A DNA stretch of 64,000 bases. Origin: Sporolactobacillus vineae DSM 21990 = SL153. GTDB lineage: Bacteria; Bacillota; Bacilli; Bacillales; Sporolactobacillaceae. Positions 1 through 9,076 of this stretch are shown piece after piece. Position numbers and translations under genes: made by a program. The notes beneath the pieces are model-generated. The model was given only the letters and a program-made list of their open reading frames with translations, searched no databases and was not told the origin of the DNA. The number at the start of each line of letters is the position of its first letter. Position 1 is the first letter of the stretch. Where the stretch lies: the NCBI RefSeq assembly GCF_000377985.1, contig NZ_KB899046.1:62001-126000 (forward strand), given 5' to 3'.

Positions 1-32
1 CGCGCCGTACATTACCATTCCAGGGTCGGAAT

Positions 33-497
33 TTATTCTTCCTCGTCGTCAATGCTGGCGTTCTTCCGAATCCGCTGAACGTCGTCATCGTTGTCATTGT
101 AGTTGTCCCCGTCATCATCTGAATCATCGTTATCGTCGTTCAGATCTTCGTTGTCCTGATTCTCATTGTCATCATCGTCGTAATCGTCGAATCCATCTTC
201 CGCAATCTTATTTTTTCTGTGTGTGGCATCACCCAGGGTCTTCGCCACATCGGCTTCCCGCTTCTCGAGCGGGTACCAGTCGCGAAGTGCCCAGAGGTTA
301 TGGCCGACACTCAGAAAGCGGCCGTCAAGCGACAAAGTGGTATAAAGACGGGCAATCGTCTCTCCATTGTCCGCTTCAATTTCCCCTTTTTCAAAAACCT
401 TATCCGCCATCGCATAGAAATCCTGCGGCTCATGCGTTTTTACCAATATATCATACATTCGATCCACTCTTGATTCTTCGACAACATGATTTGCCAC
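33..497 (-). CDS. rpoE: RNA polymerase delta subunit RpoE
   Basis: Delta subunit of Firmicute RNA polymerase, which speeds core recycling and changes promoter selectivity. The first ~85 residues match the HARE-HTH domain (GRFLSVGHNLWALRDWYP segment). The remainder is a low-complexity Asp/Asn/Glu tail, as in the family. I start at the GTG at 497 (protein MANHVVEES..., 154 aa) because AAAGGG lies 8 nt upstream; the GTG at 506 would touch that ribosome binding site. In B. subtilis pyrG lies downstream, which here would be just outside the left edge. The protein is slightly shorter than the ~173 aa of B. subtilis RpoE. Identification is firm; the exact start is less certain. Confidence 0.93.
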   Translation of the reverse strand: MANHVVEESRVDRMYDILVKTHEPQDFYAMADKVFEKGEIEADNGETIARLYTTLSLDGRFLSVGHNLWALRDWYPLEKREADVAKTLGDATHRKNKIAEDGFDDYDDDDNENQDNEDLNDDNDDSDDDGDNYNDNDDDVQRIRKNASIDDEEE

Positions 498-651
498 GGT
501 TAACACCCTTTCCCTTTGTCTTTAAACCATCGGCCCGTTCCCGACACGGTATGCCGGAACGTGCGGCATCCGTGTATCCTGCTCCGCCATATCCGCACGG
601 AGGCTTCTGAAAAGGTGATCGATCAGCCGATTTTGAGGTTACACAATACAT

Positions 652-680
652 AGATTAATCAGTTCCGGAATTAAAATCAA
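652..680 (-). promoter_or_regulatory. Probable sigma-A promoter of rpoE
   Basis: On the minus strand TTGATT (680-675) and TAATCT (657-652) are separated by 17 nt, about 155 nt upstream of the rpoE start. Apart from this promoter and the ribosome binding site of the next gene, I see no convincing gene in the 507-902 gap; the short ORFs there lack ribosome binding sites. Confidence 0.5.
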
Positions 681-902
681 GTCCCAATTAAAAAATCAGC
701 ACGGTTCGCCTTCGCTGCGGCTTCTTCACTCGGTACGTCCCATGGCCTGTTTCAATCCGGATGCCGGGTTCTTTTTAACGTTTCTCGATACATCTTCCTT
801 TTTGGGATATATTAAGATCAGAAAAAGATTTCCCGGAAGCTTTGCTTTCATGCTGCAGTTAGTGAATCCGCTCCGGATCCGAACAGGAGGAACCACGTTC
901 CG

Positions 903-2114
903 ATGCATCTGATTCTAATTATTGTTCTGCTGATCCTGCTTTTGCTCTTGCTTGTCATTATCGGCATCCTGCTGGACATCGTCACCGGTATCAAGGTACG
1001 CCACCCGCATCTGCCGCTCTATAAGCCGGCAACGGGAATGAACCGGCTCCGTTATTTTACTGACGGGCGCAGCCTGTTCGCCGATATGGCGGCAGCGATG
1101 GCTCAGGCTCGCGATCATATTCATCTCAGCTTTTTCATCTTCGAAGTGGACCATGTCGGCCGGGAATGGCTGAACCTGCTTGAGAAAAAAGCCGGAGAAG
1201 GGGTCGACGTACGGCTGCTCGTCGACACTCTTGCCAGCCGGTCGGTAAAGAAATATGAAGATGAGCTGACCCGTGCAGGTGTCCATCTCGCCTTTTCCGG
1301 GAGCGTATCTTTCCCGTTCACGTTCTATCTGCTCAACCGGCGCAACCACCGGAAAATTGCCGTGATTGACGGAAAAACCGGTTATTTCGGCGGATTTAAT
1401 GTCAGCCGCGACTATATCGGCAACAAACCGGAGACCGGTTCCTGGCATGACAACCATCTGAAGGTGGAGGGCGAAAGTGTCGCTGAACTGCAGCGTCTCT
1501 TTCTCGCCGACTGGGCAGCAGCCGGCCAAAACGCACAGGACCGCGGCCATTTTTATCCGCAACTGGCTAAAGGGCCGTCGGATCTCACGCTGATGGGGTC
1601 GAGCGGCCGTCAGGTTGAAGGGTTATTTGCCGAGAAACTGAGTGCTGCCCACCAGTCGATCACAATCGGTTCGCCCTACTTCATCCCCAGCCGGAAACTC
1701 ATGAATGTCCTGACCGACCGGCTGGAACACGGCGTCCGACTGACCATCCTGCTGCCGATGAAGAAGGATCATCCGCTGGTCCGTCCGGCGTCCTATCTGT
1801 ACTTGCGGCCGCTCGTCGAAAAGGGGGCACAGCTGTACCACTTCTACCAGGGTTTCTATCATTCGAAAGTCTTCGTCATCGATCAGAGCCTGTGCTATAT
1901 CGGAACGGCAAACTTTGACCGGCGCAGCTTCTTCTGGAATGACGAACTGATTGGATTCAGCAGCGACCACCAGCTGATTCAGAGCGTCACCGGACAACTG
2001 GAGACAGAAATCCGAAACAGTTCAGTCCTGGTCGGTGCGGAGACCATTGCCGGGCGCTCGCCGTTTGAGAAATTAAAGTCCGTCTGTTCCGACTGGTTCC
2101 GTTCCTTTCTATAA
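903..2114 (+). CDS. ywjE: Cardiolipin synthase, YwjE/ClsB-like phospholipase D family
   Basis: Membrane enzyme that makes cardiolipin from phosphatidylglycerol. It has one hydrophobic N-terminal helix (residues ~2-28) and two HKD motifs: HRKIAVID near residue 149 and HSKVFVID near residue 320, the second followed by GTANFD. At 403 aa with a single helix it resembles B. subtilis YwjE (~398 aa) more than ClsA-type enzymes (~480 aa, two helices). CAGGAGG lies 13 nt before the ATG. Its position between rpoE and argS matches the B. subtilis order. Other phosphatidyltransferase or phospholipase D activities of this family cannot be excluded. Confidence 0.88.
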   Translation: MHLILIIVLLILLLLLLVIIGILLDIVTGIKVRHPHLPLYKPATGMNRLRYFTDGRSLFADMAAAMAQARDHIHLSFFIFEVDHVGREWLNLLEKKAGEGVDVRLLVDTLASRSVKKYEDELTRAGVHLAFSGSVSFPFTFYLLNRRNHRKIAVIDGKTGYFGGFNVSRDYIGNKPETGSWHDNHLKVEGESVAELQRLFLADWAAAGQNAQDRGHFYPQLAKGPSDLTLMGSSGRQVEGLFAEKLSAAHQSITIGSPYFIPSRKLMNVLTDRLEHGVRLTILLPMKKDHPLVRPASYLYLRPLVEKGAQLYHFYQGFYHSKVFVIDQSLCYIGTANFDRRSFFWNDELIGFSSDHQLIQSVTGQLETEIRNSSVLVGAETIAGRSPFEKLKSVCSDWFRSFL

Positions 2115-2121
2115 GCACGAG

Positions 2122-2165
2122 AAAGGCTGCCCATCGCCATTCCGGCGCTGCAGGCAGCCTTTTTT
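2122..2165 (+). terminator. Rho-independent terminator after ywjE
   Basis: AAAGGCTGCC pairs with GGCAGCCTTT and is followed by a T run. It lies between the convergent ywjE and argS genes and may also serve argS weakly. Confidence 0.8.
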
Positions 2166-2188
2166 ATCGAATCAGATTGAGTTCGGTG

Positions 2189-3859
2189 TTACATTTTTTC
2201 CGGAGCGTGGATGCCGATCAGGTCCATGCCGTTCTTCAGGGTGATGCGCACGGCCTTCATTAGCGCGATACGTGCCTTGCTGAGCGGTATGTTCGTTTCA
2301 TCCAGCACTTTCTCGGCATTGTAAAAACTGTGCAGGCTTGAAGCCAGATCGAACAGGTAGGAGGGGATATGCTGAATTGCCAGGTTCGCGGCGCTCTCGG
2401 CCACCACCTGCGGGAAATTGCCGAGCTTTTTCAGCAGGTCAATTTCTTTTTCCCCGGTGAGCGTGCTCAGATCGGTCTCTTCGCCCTCAGCCGGTTCAAA
2501 GTCCTGAGCCCGTTTCAGCATGCTGGTGATCCGGGCATAGGCATACTGGACATAGTAAACCGGGTTTTCATTGGAATGGGAAACGGCCAGATCAAGGTCG
2601 AAGTCCAGATGGCTGTCCGAACTGCGCATGGCGAAGAAGTAACGGGCAGCATCAACGCCGACGTCATCCATCAGCTCGCGCATCGTGACCGCCTTCCCGG
2701 TCCGCTTGCTCATCTTAACCTTCTCGCCGTCCTTGAACAGGTTGACGAGCTGAATGATCTCAACGGTCAGCCGGTCGGGATCATAGCCGAGCGACTGCAT
2801 CGCCGCTTTCAGCCGCGGCACATAACCGTGGTGATCGGCACCGAATACGTCGATCAGCTGGTCGTACCCGCGGTCGAACTTGTCCTTATGATAGGAAATA
2901 TCCGGCGTGAAGTAGGTGTAGGATCCGTCTGTTTTGACAAGCACGCGATCCTTGTCGTCGCCGTATTCCGTCGTTTTCAGCCAGAGGGCGTTATCCTTTT
3001 CGTACGTTTCGCCTTTCTTTTTCAACGTATCCAGCGCCGCTTCGACTTTATGTGTTTCATAAAGCGAGCGTTCCGAATACCAGTTGTCGAACACGACACG
3101 GAAATCCGACAGATCTTTCCTGATTTCGCGCATCAAGTGTTCGACGCCGAAGTTGCGGAAGAAACGCAGACGCTCATCGTCCGGCTTCTCCTTCAGCGTA
3201 CTGCCGTACTGGCCGACAAGCTGTTTCGCCAGCGCGATAATATCCTTGCCATGATAACCGTCCGCGGGAATTTCCGCTTCTTCGCCGAGCTGCTGGCGAT
3301 AGCGGGCTTCGAGAGACACGGCCAGATTGGTGATCTGGTTGCCGCCGTCATTAATGTAATATTCGGCATCCGCGTGATACCCCGCCTTGTTCAGCAGCTT
3401 GTGAAGCGTATCCCCGACCGCTGCGCCGCGCGCGTGGCCGAGATGCAGATTGCCGGTCGGATTGGCGGAAACAAATTCTACCAGTACTTTCTTCCCGGCA
3501 CCGGCCTGTGATGCGCCGTAGTCGGATCCGGCATTGAGTATCGTCGGAATCAGATCCGTCAGATAGGCGTTGTCAAGGAAAAAATTGATGAACCCCGGAC
3601 CGGCAATAGCGATTTGACGGATGTGTCCCTTCTTTTTATCCAGTGCGGCGACCAGTTCCTCCGCAATCTTCCGCGGCGCCTTGTGTGCGATCCGCGCCAG
3701 CTGCATCGCCATATTGGCCGCGAAATCGCCGTGTGCCTTGTCCTTCGGCACTTCAAGCACCACATCCGGCACCTGTTCCGGGGCGGCGAGTCCCGCCCGG
3801 ATTACGGCAGCCTTTATTTCTTCCTTTAGTTGCTGTTTGACTTGCTCGACAATCGTCAT
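2189..3859 (-). CDS. argS: Arginyl-tRNA synthetase
   Basis: Charges tRNA-Arg in the cytoplasm. The class I signatures are visible: HLGH (residues 139-142, in a [12 protein letters not shown] context) and KMSKRTGK near residue 382. The C-terminal region looks like the usual anticodon-binding domain. The start at 3859 gives [10 protein letters not shown]..., the usual family N-terminus, with GGAGGG 6 nt upstream; a longer reading to 3907 has no such support. Length is 556 aa, normal for the family. It follows ywiB by about 80 nt and probably shares its promoter. Confidence 0.97.
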   Translation of the reverse strand: MTIVEQVKQQLKEEIKAAVIRAGLAAPEQVPDVVLEVPKDKAHGDFAANMAMQLARIAHKAPRKIAEELVAALDKKKGHIRQIAIAGPGFINFFLDNAYLTDLIPTILNAGSDYGASQAGAGKKVLVEFVSANPTGNLHLGHARGAAVGDTLHKLLNKAGYHADAEYYINDGGNQITNLAVSLEARYRQQLGEEAEIPADGYHGKDIIALAKQLVGQYGSTLKEKPDDERLRFFRNFGVEHLMREIRKDLSDFRVVFDNWYSERSLYETHKVEAALDTLKKKGETYEKDNALWLKTTEYGDDKDRVLVKTDGSYTYFTPDISYHKDKFDRGYDQLIDVFGADHHGYVPRLKAAMQSLGYDPDRLTVEIIQLVNLFKDGEKVKMSKRTGKAVTMRELMDDVGVDAARYFFAMRSSDSHLDFDLDLAVSHSNENPVYYVQYAYARITSMLKRAQDFEPAEGEETDLSTLTGEKEIDLLKKLGNFPQVVAESAANLAIQHIPSYLFDLASSLHSFYNAEKVLDETNIPLSKARIALMKAVRITLKNGMDLIGIHAPEKM

Positions 3860-3938
3860 CTTATACCCTCCAGAAAAGCTTTCAATCGGCTTATATATCA
3901 TGGTCACGAACGGATCGTTCCCTATTTAGTCACGCGAT

Positions 3939-4364
3939 TCAGTCACGCGCTGCAAAATGAAAATCGAGATAAAATTTTCCGGCATACTGGCCTTGCAGCG
4001 ACAGTTCGTACACGAGCGAAGCAGTGCCTGTCGCGCTGCCGGAATCCCAGGATCCGTCAATTTTCTCGGCAACCGCCTGCGTCCCCACCGGTCCAGCCGG
4101 GAGAACGCAGCTGCCAGCAACGCGTTTTCCAAGAAACAGCGGCTGCCGCAGTGCAAGAATGCCGGAGCGGCGGAGCAGCGCTTCATCAGGACCGATCTTT
4201 ATCGTATATTTTACGTCGCCGGCGCCGGCCACGGTATCGCTGAAAAACAGGTAGAGCCCGGCAGCCCCTTCGCCAAGCCGGCCGTCGACCACGGAACGTG
4301 TCGCCGGCGCCATATCTTCCGCCGTCCGGCTTGTGAAAATAATCCTGACGTTATGCGTCTTCAT
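3939..4364 (-). CDS. ywiB: DUF1934 beta-barrel protein YwiB
   Basis: Small 141-aa protein beginning MKTHNVRIIFTSR, of the DUF1934 family that sits just upstream of argS in many Bacilli. The fold is lipocalin-like in known members; no enzymatic role is established. The start is set by AGGAGG 7 nt upstream of the ATG at 4364. The sequence is rich in Gly and Ala. Conserved linkage to argS suggests co-transcription but does not reveal function. Confidence 0.82.
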   Translation of the reverse strand: MKTHNVRIIFTSRTAEDMAPATRSVVDGRLGEGAAGLYLFFSDTVAGAGDVKYTIKIGPDEALLRRSGILALRQPLFLGKRVAGSCVLPAGPVGTQAVAEKIDGSWDSGSATGTASLVYELSLQGQYAGKFYLDFHFAARD

Positions 4365-4417
4365 TGCTGCGCCTCCTGCCTGCCGTCCAATCCGGCGCAA
4401 ATGTCCACACTTCTACT

Positions 4418-4446
4418 ACTATAAAATATTGGCTCTCATCGGGCAA
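4418..4446 (-). promoter_or_regulatory. Possible promoter of ywiB-argS
   Basis: Minus strand TTGCCC (4446-4441), 17-nt spacer, TATAGT (4423-4418), about 55 nt before the ywiB start. Confidence 0.4.
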
Positions 4447-4626
4447 GGCTGAACCGCGACTTTTTTCCCTTGATTTCGCTGCGGACTCAGGCACGCGTGC
4501 GCGGCTTCTCCGCTTCTATCCTGGCCAGGATGATCCGCTTTTAAGCCGGTGATCCGGACGTTTAATAAATCCGATTCAAACCGATAATGAACAGCAGCAC
4601 AAGATTTTCATCCGGGAGGTTCCGCC

Positions 4627-6669
4627 ATGACACGCTGGAGTACATGGAACCCAATCAATAAAAAGAAGAAAAAGCGCCGGCTGGTCCGGCTGGCCCTCCT
4701 GATTCCCGCCGTTCCCGTACTGGCGCTACTGCTGGTACTGCTGGCTGCAAAGATCGCCGGACCGATGGAAATTCCCGAAATCCGGCCGGCCGTCTTCCAC
4801 GACAACACCGGAAAGGTGATCGGAAAATGGGACACATCCAACCGTCAGTGGGTGCCGGTCAGCCAGATGGCGCCTTCGCTGAAACTGGCTACTCTTGCGG
4901 TTGAGGACCGGCATTTTTTTCAACACCATGGATTTGACCTGCGGCGGGTCGCCGGATCGGCAACCGTCGATCTGCTCAGCCTGTCCAAGGCACAAGGTGC
5001 CAGCACGATCACCATGCAGTATGCGAAGAATTTATTTCTGAATCAGGATAAGTCGTGGCTGCGCAAGGCAACCGAAGTCTTTTACACGATGCGTCTTGAG
5101 ATGAATCTGCCGAAGGAAAAAATTCTCGAAGGGTATCTGAACACGATCTATTACGGCCACGGGGCCTACGGCATCGAGGCGGCCGCAAAAACTTATTTCC
5201 ATAAACATGCACGCCAGCTGACCCTTGCTGAATCGAGCATGCTGGCCGGCATTCCGAACGGCCCTTCGCGCTACTCCCCGCTTCTCCACTACAATCAGGC
5301 GAAAAAAAGGCAGCATCTCGTCCTGAACATGATGGTCGCCGGCGGCTATCTGACCCGGAGCCGGGCGGCTGCAGCCTACAGGGTGCCGCTTGACTTCGCC
5401 CGCAGCGATCAGAAAGCAAGACAGACCGCACCCTATTTTCAGGATGCGGTCCGCAGTGAGCTGACCGGACGGCTGCATTTCAGTCCGGAACAGCTTGAGT
5501 CCGGCGGCTTGAATGTCTACACAACACTGGATACTGAAGTCCAGAAGGAAGCGGAATACTGGGTCCGGAAAACAATTCCGCAGAAGTCCGGCATTCAGGC
5601 GGCACTGCTCGCCATGGATCCGGACAACGGCGCCGTCGTCGCGATGATCGGCGGCCGCAACTATCAGCAAAGTCCCTATAACCGGGCAGTTGCGGCCCGG
5701 CGTGCGCCCGGGTCGGCGTTCAAACCGTTTCTGTACTATGCGGCGCTGAGAAACGGGTTCACGCCGGCGACCATGCTCAAGAGTGCCCCGTCTGTGTTTA
5801 CTTTTGACGACGGGCACAGCAGCTATGCACCGGATAATTTCGGCGGCTATTATGCCGACAGACCCATTACGATGGCGCAGGCACTTGCCGTTTCCGACAA
5901 TATTTTTGCCGTGAAAACCCATCTGGCAATCGGCATGGACAAACTGGTCCGTGCCGCGCGTGAGGCAGGGATCACCAGTCCGCTGGCGCCGATCCCTTCA
6001 CTGGCGCTCGGATCAAAACCGGTCAGTGTGCTTGAGCTGACGCGCGGCTATGCCACACTGGCCAGTAACGGAATCCGCAACCGGCCGGAACTGGTGACCA
6101 AGGTCACCGACCGCAGCGGACACGTGCTCTATGCCTGGCATCCCGCCGGAAAGCAGGTTCTTGATCCAAAAACGACATTTGTCCTGTCGCAGATGATGAC
6201 CGGCATTTTCGATACCCGGCTGAACGGTTATACAACCGTCACCGGAGCACCGGTTGCCGGCCAGCTGACGCACCGGATCGCCGCGAAGACCGGCACGACG
6301 GCCACCGACAGCTGGATGGCCGGCTTCACACCGGAACTCGTCTCCACAGTTTGGATCGGGTACGACAAGGGCGAAACCATCAGCACCTATCCGGAAACCG
6401 GCTATGCCAAGTCGATCTGGTCGCACTTCGTGGAATCCGCGCTGACGGGCAAACCGCAGAATTCATTCCGGCCGCCGAAGGGCGTCGTTGATGTCGCCAT
6501 CGATCCGAAAACCGGCCTGATTGCCGGCAAAGGCGTTTCCGGACGGCCCACCTATTTCGTCCGGGGTACCGCACCGACAGCCTATTCAAACGGAACCGGA
6601 AACAACGGCGACAGTTCCGGCAAACCGCAGCATCACGGTTTCTTTTACCGACTATTTCACTGGTGGTGA
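4627..6669 (+). CDS. pbpG: Class A penicillin-binding protein (PbpG-like)
   Basis: Bifunctional peptidoglycan transglycosylase and transpeptidase. A basic cytoplasmic start and one membrane helix (residues ~20-40) precede a GT51 domain with EDRHFFQHHG (catalytic Glu) and GASTITMQYAKN. The transpeptidase domain carries the catalytic Ser of GSAFKPF (~363), SDN (~422) and KTGTT (~554). Length is 680 aa, close to B. subtilis PBP2d (PbpG), whose gene sits at the same place in the ywh region and is expressed in the forespore. CCGGGAGG lies upstream of the ATG. The 3' end is rich in Asn, Gly and His codons. A vegetative PBP1a role is the alternative. Confidence 0.9.
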   Translation: MTRWSTWNPINKKKKKRRLVRLALLIPAVPVLALLLVLLAAKIAGPMEIPEIRPAVFHDNTGKVIGKWDTSNRQWVPVSQMAPSLKLATLAVEDRHFFQHHGFDLRRVAGSATVDLLSLSKAQGASTITMQYAKNLFLNQDKSWLRKATEVFYTMRLEMNLPKEKILEGYLNTIYYGHGAYGIEAAAKTYFHKHARQLTLAESSMLAGIPNGPSRYSPLLHYNQAKKRQHLVLNMMVAGGYLTRSRAAAAYRVPLDFARSDQKARQTAPYFQDAVRSELTGRLHFSPEQLESGGLNVYTTLDTEVQKEAEYWVRKTIPQKSGIQAALLAMDPDNGAVVAMIGGRNYQQSPYNRAVAARRAPGSAFKPFLYYAALRNGFTPATMLKSAPSVFTFDDGHSSYAPDNFGGYYADRPITMAQALAVSDNIFAVKTHLAIGMDKLVRAAREAGITSPLAPIPSLALGSKPVSVLELTRGYATLASNGIRNRPELVTKVTDRSGHVLYAWHPAGKQVLDPKTTFVLSQMMTGIFDTRLNGYTTVTGAPVAGQLTHRIAAKTGTTATDSWMAGFTPELVSTVWIGYDKGETISTYPETGYAKSIWSHFVESALTGKPQNSFRPPKGVVDVAIDPKTGLIAGKGVSGRPTYFVRGTAPTAYSNGTGNNGDSSGKPQHHGFFYRLFHWW

Positions 6670-6801
6670 GTTTTTTAAGAGTTTTTCATACCGAATTCTC
6701 TTTATGAAAATATTTTTCATTATTCGGCAGCCGCTTATATCCACATTGGCCGGATTTTCTTCTATACTGGGATTATTGAGGAAAAATCGGAGGCCTGTTT
6801 T

Positions 6802-7251
6802 ATGATTCTGTTATTCATCGTCAGTGCGCTCGTCGCCGGATCGGTTGTTCCGGTACAGACATCGATCAATGCCGGACTGGGGCGCAAGGTCGGGTCGCCG
6901 ATGATGGCTTCGCTGATTTCTTTTCTGACCGGTACCCTGACCCTGATGTTTCTGGCACTGATCGTCGACCACCGGCTCGGCTTTCCGCCTTCAGCACTCC
7001 ATACGCTGCCCTGGTGGATCTGGTTCGGCGGCGGCACGCTCGGCGTTGTCTATCTGACCAGTAATCTGCTGCTGCTGCCGAAACTCGGCGCCGCCCTGAC
7101 CGTTGTTTCCACCCTCTGCGGCCAGATGATCATGGCCATCTGTATCGACCAGTTCGGCTGGTTCAATGTCGCGGTTCAGCCGTTCAGCCTGCCGCGTTTT
7201 ATCGGCGTTGTCTGTCTGCTCGGCGGTGTCCTGCTGATGCAGAAATTTTAA
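6802..7251 (+). CDS. YdcZ-family small DMT membrane protein, first of pair
   Basis: 149-aa protein with about five hydrophobic helices, of the DUF606/YdcZ family related to drug/metabolite transporters. The N-terminus has the family pattern GSVVPVQTSINAGL and a later segment reads LGAALTVVSTLCGQ. Members are half-size and are thought to work as pairs. The next gene is a clear paralogue 17 nt downstream, so the two probably form one transporter. The substrate is unknown. Confidence 0.85.
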   Translation: MILLFIVSALVAGSVVPVQTSINAGLGRKVGSPMMASLISFLTGTLTLMFLALIVDHRLGFPPSALHTLPWWIWFGGGTLGVVYLTSNLLLLPKLGAALTVVSTLCGQMIMAICIDQFGWFNVAVQPFSLPRFIGVVCLLGGVLLMQKF

Positions 7252-7268
7252 CTGGAGGCTGCAACTCG

Positions 7269-7733
7269 ATGAAAAAAAGTTTCTTGCTTACATCCCTATT
7301 TATATTGTGGGGCATTGCGGCCGGCATGGTTTCTCCGGTACAGACGGCGGTCAATGCGCAAGTGCGGACCGCCGTGAATTCTCCGCTGATCGCTTCACTG
7401 ATCTCTTTTCTGACCGGCACCGTGCTGCTCGTGCTTGCAACCCTCATCGCCGATCACCGGCTTAATTTCGGATTGCGCCTGATTCCCCATTCCCGCTGGT
7501 GGATCTGGATCGGCGGTCCGCTCGGCGTCATCTTCGTTACCGCCAATATTCTGCTGCTCCCGGAACTCGGCGCCGCCCTGACCGTCGTCTCGATCGTCTG
7601 CGGTCAGATGGCCGCCGCACTGGCTGTCGACCACTTCGGCTGGTTCGGTGTCCCGCGCCACCCGGTTAACTGGCAGCGGATCGCCGGCATGGCACTGATG
7701 GTCGCCGGTATTGTGCTGATTCAGCAGTTCTGA
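7269..7733 (+). CDS. YdcZ-family small DMT membrane protein, second of pair
   Basis: 154-aa paralogue of the preceding gene, with matching landmarks: PVQTAVNAQV, SLISFLTGT, ADHRL, LGAALTVVS and CGQMAAAL. Ribosome binding site CTGGAGG precedes the ATG by 11 nt. Tandem duplication with retained length suggests a heterodimer of half-transporters in the cytoplasmic membrane. The gene ends at a strong terminator shared with ywhD. Confidence 0.85.
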   Translation: MKKSFLLTSLFILWGIAAGMVSPVQTAVNAQVRTAVNSPLIASLISFLTGTVLLVLATLIADHRLNFGLRLIPHSRWWIWIGGPLGVIFVTANILLLPELGAALTVVSIVCGQMAAALAVDHFGWFGVPRHPVNWQRIAGMALMVAGIVLIQQF

Positions 7734-7743
7734 ACCTAAGGAC

Positions 7744-7794
7744 AGAGAGGATGCCTCACCGCCGGAGAACCGGCTTCTGAGACATCCTCTCTTT
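7744..7794. terminator. Bidirectional terminator between DMT pair and ywhD
   Basis: AGAGAGGATG pairs with CATCCTCTCT; the structure continues inward and is followed by TTTT on the plus strand. It separates convergent genes. Confidence 0.8.
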
Positions 7795-8319
7795 TCAGTC
7801 TGCAGGCAGCTGGGCTTTCAATTCGGGATTCGCCCGTTCCCACTGACCGGGATCGGCCGCCGCGAGAAACTCGCGGAGTATCTGCCGGGACCGGTCATCC
7901 AGCGCATCGAGCACCACTTGCCCTTTCAGCGCCTTCTCCATTTTGGCGACGTGGTCGGCAAGAATCTTATAGCCGCGCCGGAGCTCACGATTGATGATCA
8001 TCTCCGAAGCCGCCGCACCGTCATAGCGCGGCCCTTCTTCCGTCACCGCCGTGTTGACCCAGACGATCCAGTATTTTTTTCCACCGCCCTGAAGATCGGC
8101 TTTGTCTTTGGAAAAGCGGATGCGCCGTTCCACCGAACTGCGCGCATGCATCGCACCCGGATCCACCTCCGCGGTACCCGCTTCCGTGTCGATGATCACC
8201 GGCGACATATTGTCGAGGTTCACGAGACCGGCGCCGAAACCGCCATGGCCCTTGGTTGCGTCGCCGCGGATAATGTTGAAGCCCGACTTTTTCGGGTCCT
8301 GATGAAAGATGTCCAGAAT
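7795..8319 (-). CDS. ywhD: YwhD family protein with apparent non-AUG start
   Basis: Conserved Bacilli protein of unknown function. The region around NLDNMSPVIID and DPGAMHARS matches YwhD. The first conventional start in frame (GTG, 8223) has no ribosome binding site and removes about 32 residues that belong to the family, including KKSGFNII and GHGGFGAGLVNL. The frame stays open to a TGA just upstream of 8319. No ATG, GTG or TTG is available in that stretch, but GGAAGGG sits 7 nt upstream of an ATT (8319-8317) and 10 nt upstream of a CTG (8316-8314). I annotate from the ATT, giving 174 aa, close to the 172 aa of B. subtilis YwhD. The start codon is an inference. Confidence 0.75.
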   Translation of the reverse strand: MLDIFHQDPKKSGFNIIRGDATKGHGGFGAGLVNLDNMSPVIIDTEAGTAEVDPGAMHARSSVERRIRFSKDKADLQGGGKKYWIVWVNTAVTEEGPRYDGAAASEMIINRELRRGYKILADHVAKMEKALKGQVVLDALDDRSRQILREFLAAADPGQWERANPELKAQLPAD

Positions 8320-8498
8320 CGCTCATCCCTTCCAAATAGTGATTTCACTCACAGTATCGCTTTTCTTATTTTATCACAGGCGGCGGCCGGCATGCGCTGA
8401 TTTCGACCGGCCCGCCGCATACGGCGCTTTCGTTGCCAAACGATCCGGTAACTATTATCCTTATGGTAGCAAGCTTTCATTTGGAGGATTTCTGAAAG

Positions 8499-8729
8499 AT
8501 GATTCTGGTCAGATGTATTAAAAATGTTTACGGAGACACAGGCGATGCGGCACGCGATCTGCTTGAGGCGCGTCTGCTGTTTCGGGCGGATCATCTGTAT
8601 ATGGCCGATCAGGACGGCGACGGGCATCTGCTGACGCAGGATGAAGAAGGCCAGCCGCATGTCATCGCCGACGGCCGGGATATGCTGTCGGGCGATTCGT
8701 GGTTTCACGAACATTTTACCGTCGCATGA
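8499..8729 (+). CDS. Hypothetical 76-aa protein
   Basis: I do not recognise this protein. It begins MILVRCIKNVYGDTG and is acidic in its second half (DQDGDGHLLTQDEEG). GGAGG lies 11 nt before the ATG and it is co-directional with ydbC 28 nt downstream, which supports a real gene. No signal peptide or membrane segment. Confidence 0.5.
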   Translation: MILVRCIKNVYGDTGDAARDLLEARLLFRADHLYMADQDGDGHLLTQDEEGQPHVIADGRDMLSGDSWFHEHFTVA

Positions 8730-8757
8730 CGGGGAACGGACAACAGGAGGCAGCGTA

Positions 8758-8988
8758 ATGGCAGGGATAAACTATGATCTGGTGAAAAAAGTCGGCACGA
8801 TCTCTCAGTCTTCGCGTGGCTGGGAGAAGCAGTTGAACATCATCAGCTGGAATGGACGGGCACCGAAGTATGACCTCAGAGACTGGTCGCCCGACGGTGA
8901 GAAGATGGGAAAAGGTATCACGCTGACCCGCGAAGAACTGCAGTCGCTCAAGCGGCTGCTCGAACATATGGAAGAATTAAACGATTGA
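8758..8988 (+). CDS. ydbC: YdbC family PC4-like DNA-binding protein
   Basis: 76-aa protein with the YdbC signature: SWNGRAPKYDLRDW followed by MGKGITLT. The family adopts the fold of the eukaryotic coactivator PC4 and binds single-stranded DNA in studied homologues. Start at 8758 is fixed by AACAGGAGG 8 nt upstream; a longer in-frame reading to 8641 overlaps the preceding gene and is not supported. Confidence 0.85.
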   Translation: MAGINYDLVKKVGTISQSSRGWEKQLNIISWNGRAPKYDLRDWSPDGEKMGKGITLTREELQSLKRLLEHMEELND

Positions 8989-9076
8989 ACGGTATGCTGC
9001 GGCCATTGCGACATCGGTGTCAAAGATGCCGCTTGTTTTTTGCAGAAACGATCACTTTCAAGGAGGCAGAGGGAGA

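Noticed and set aside
726-908. 60-codon minus-strand frame between rpoE and ywjE
   Set aside because: No ribosome binding site, overlaps the ywjE start, and no recognisable sequence.
2369-3511. Long open frame opposite argS (380 codons, plus strand)
   Set aside because: It lies entirely within argS on the other strand, has no ribosome binding site and no recognisable domain. High GC makes such antisense frames common.
4550-4626. Possible SigF/SigG promoter before pbpG
   Set aside because: GTTTA followed at about the right distance by CGATAATGA is suggestive, but the -10 fits neither consensus well, so I did not list it.
9017-9076. Longer gshA reading from GTG 9017
   Set aside because: There is no suitable binding site, while AGGAGG fits the ATG at 9077 and the shorter protein begins near the family N-terminus.
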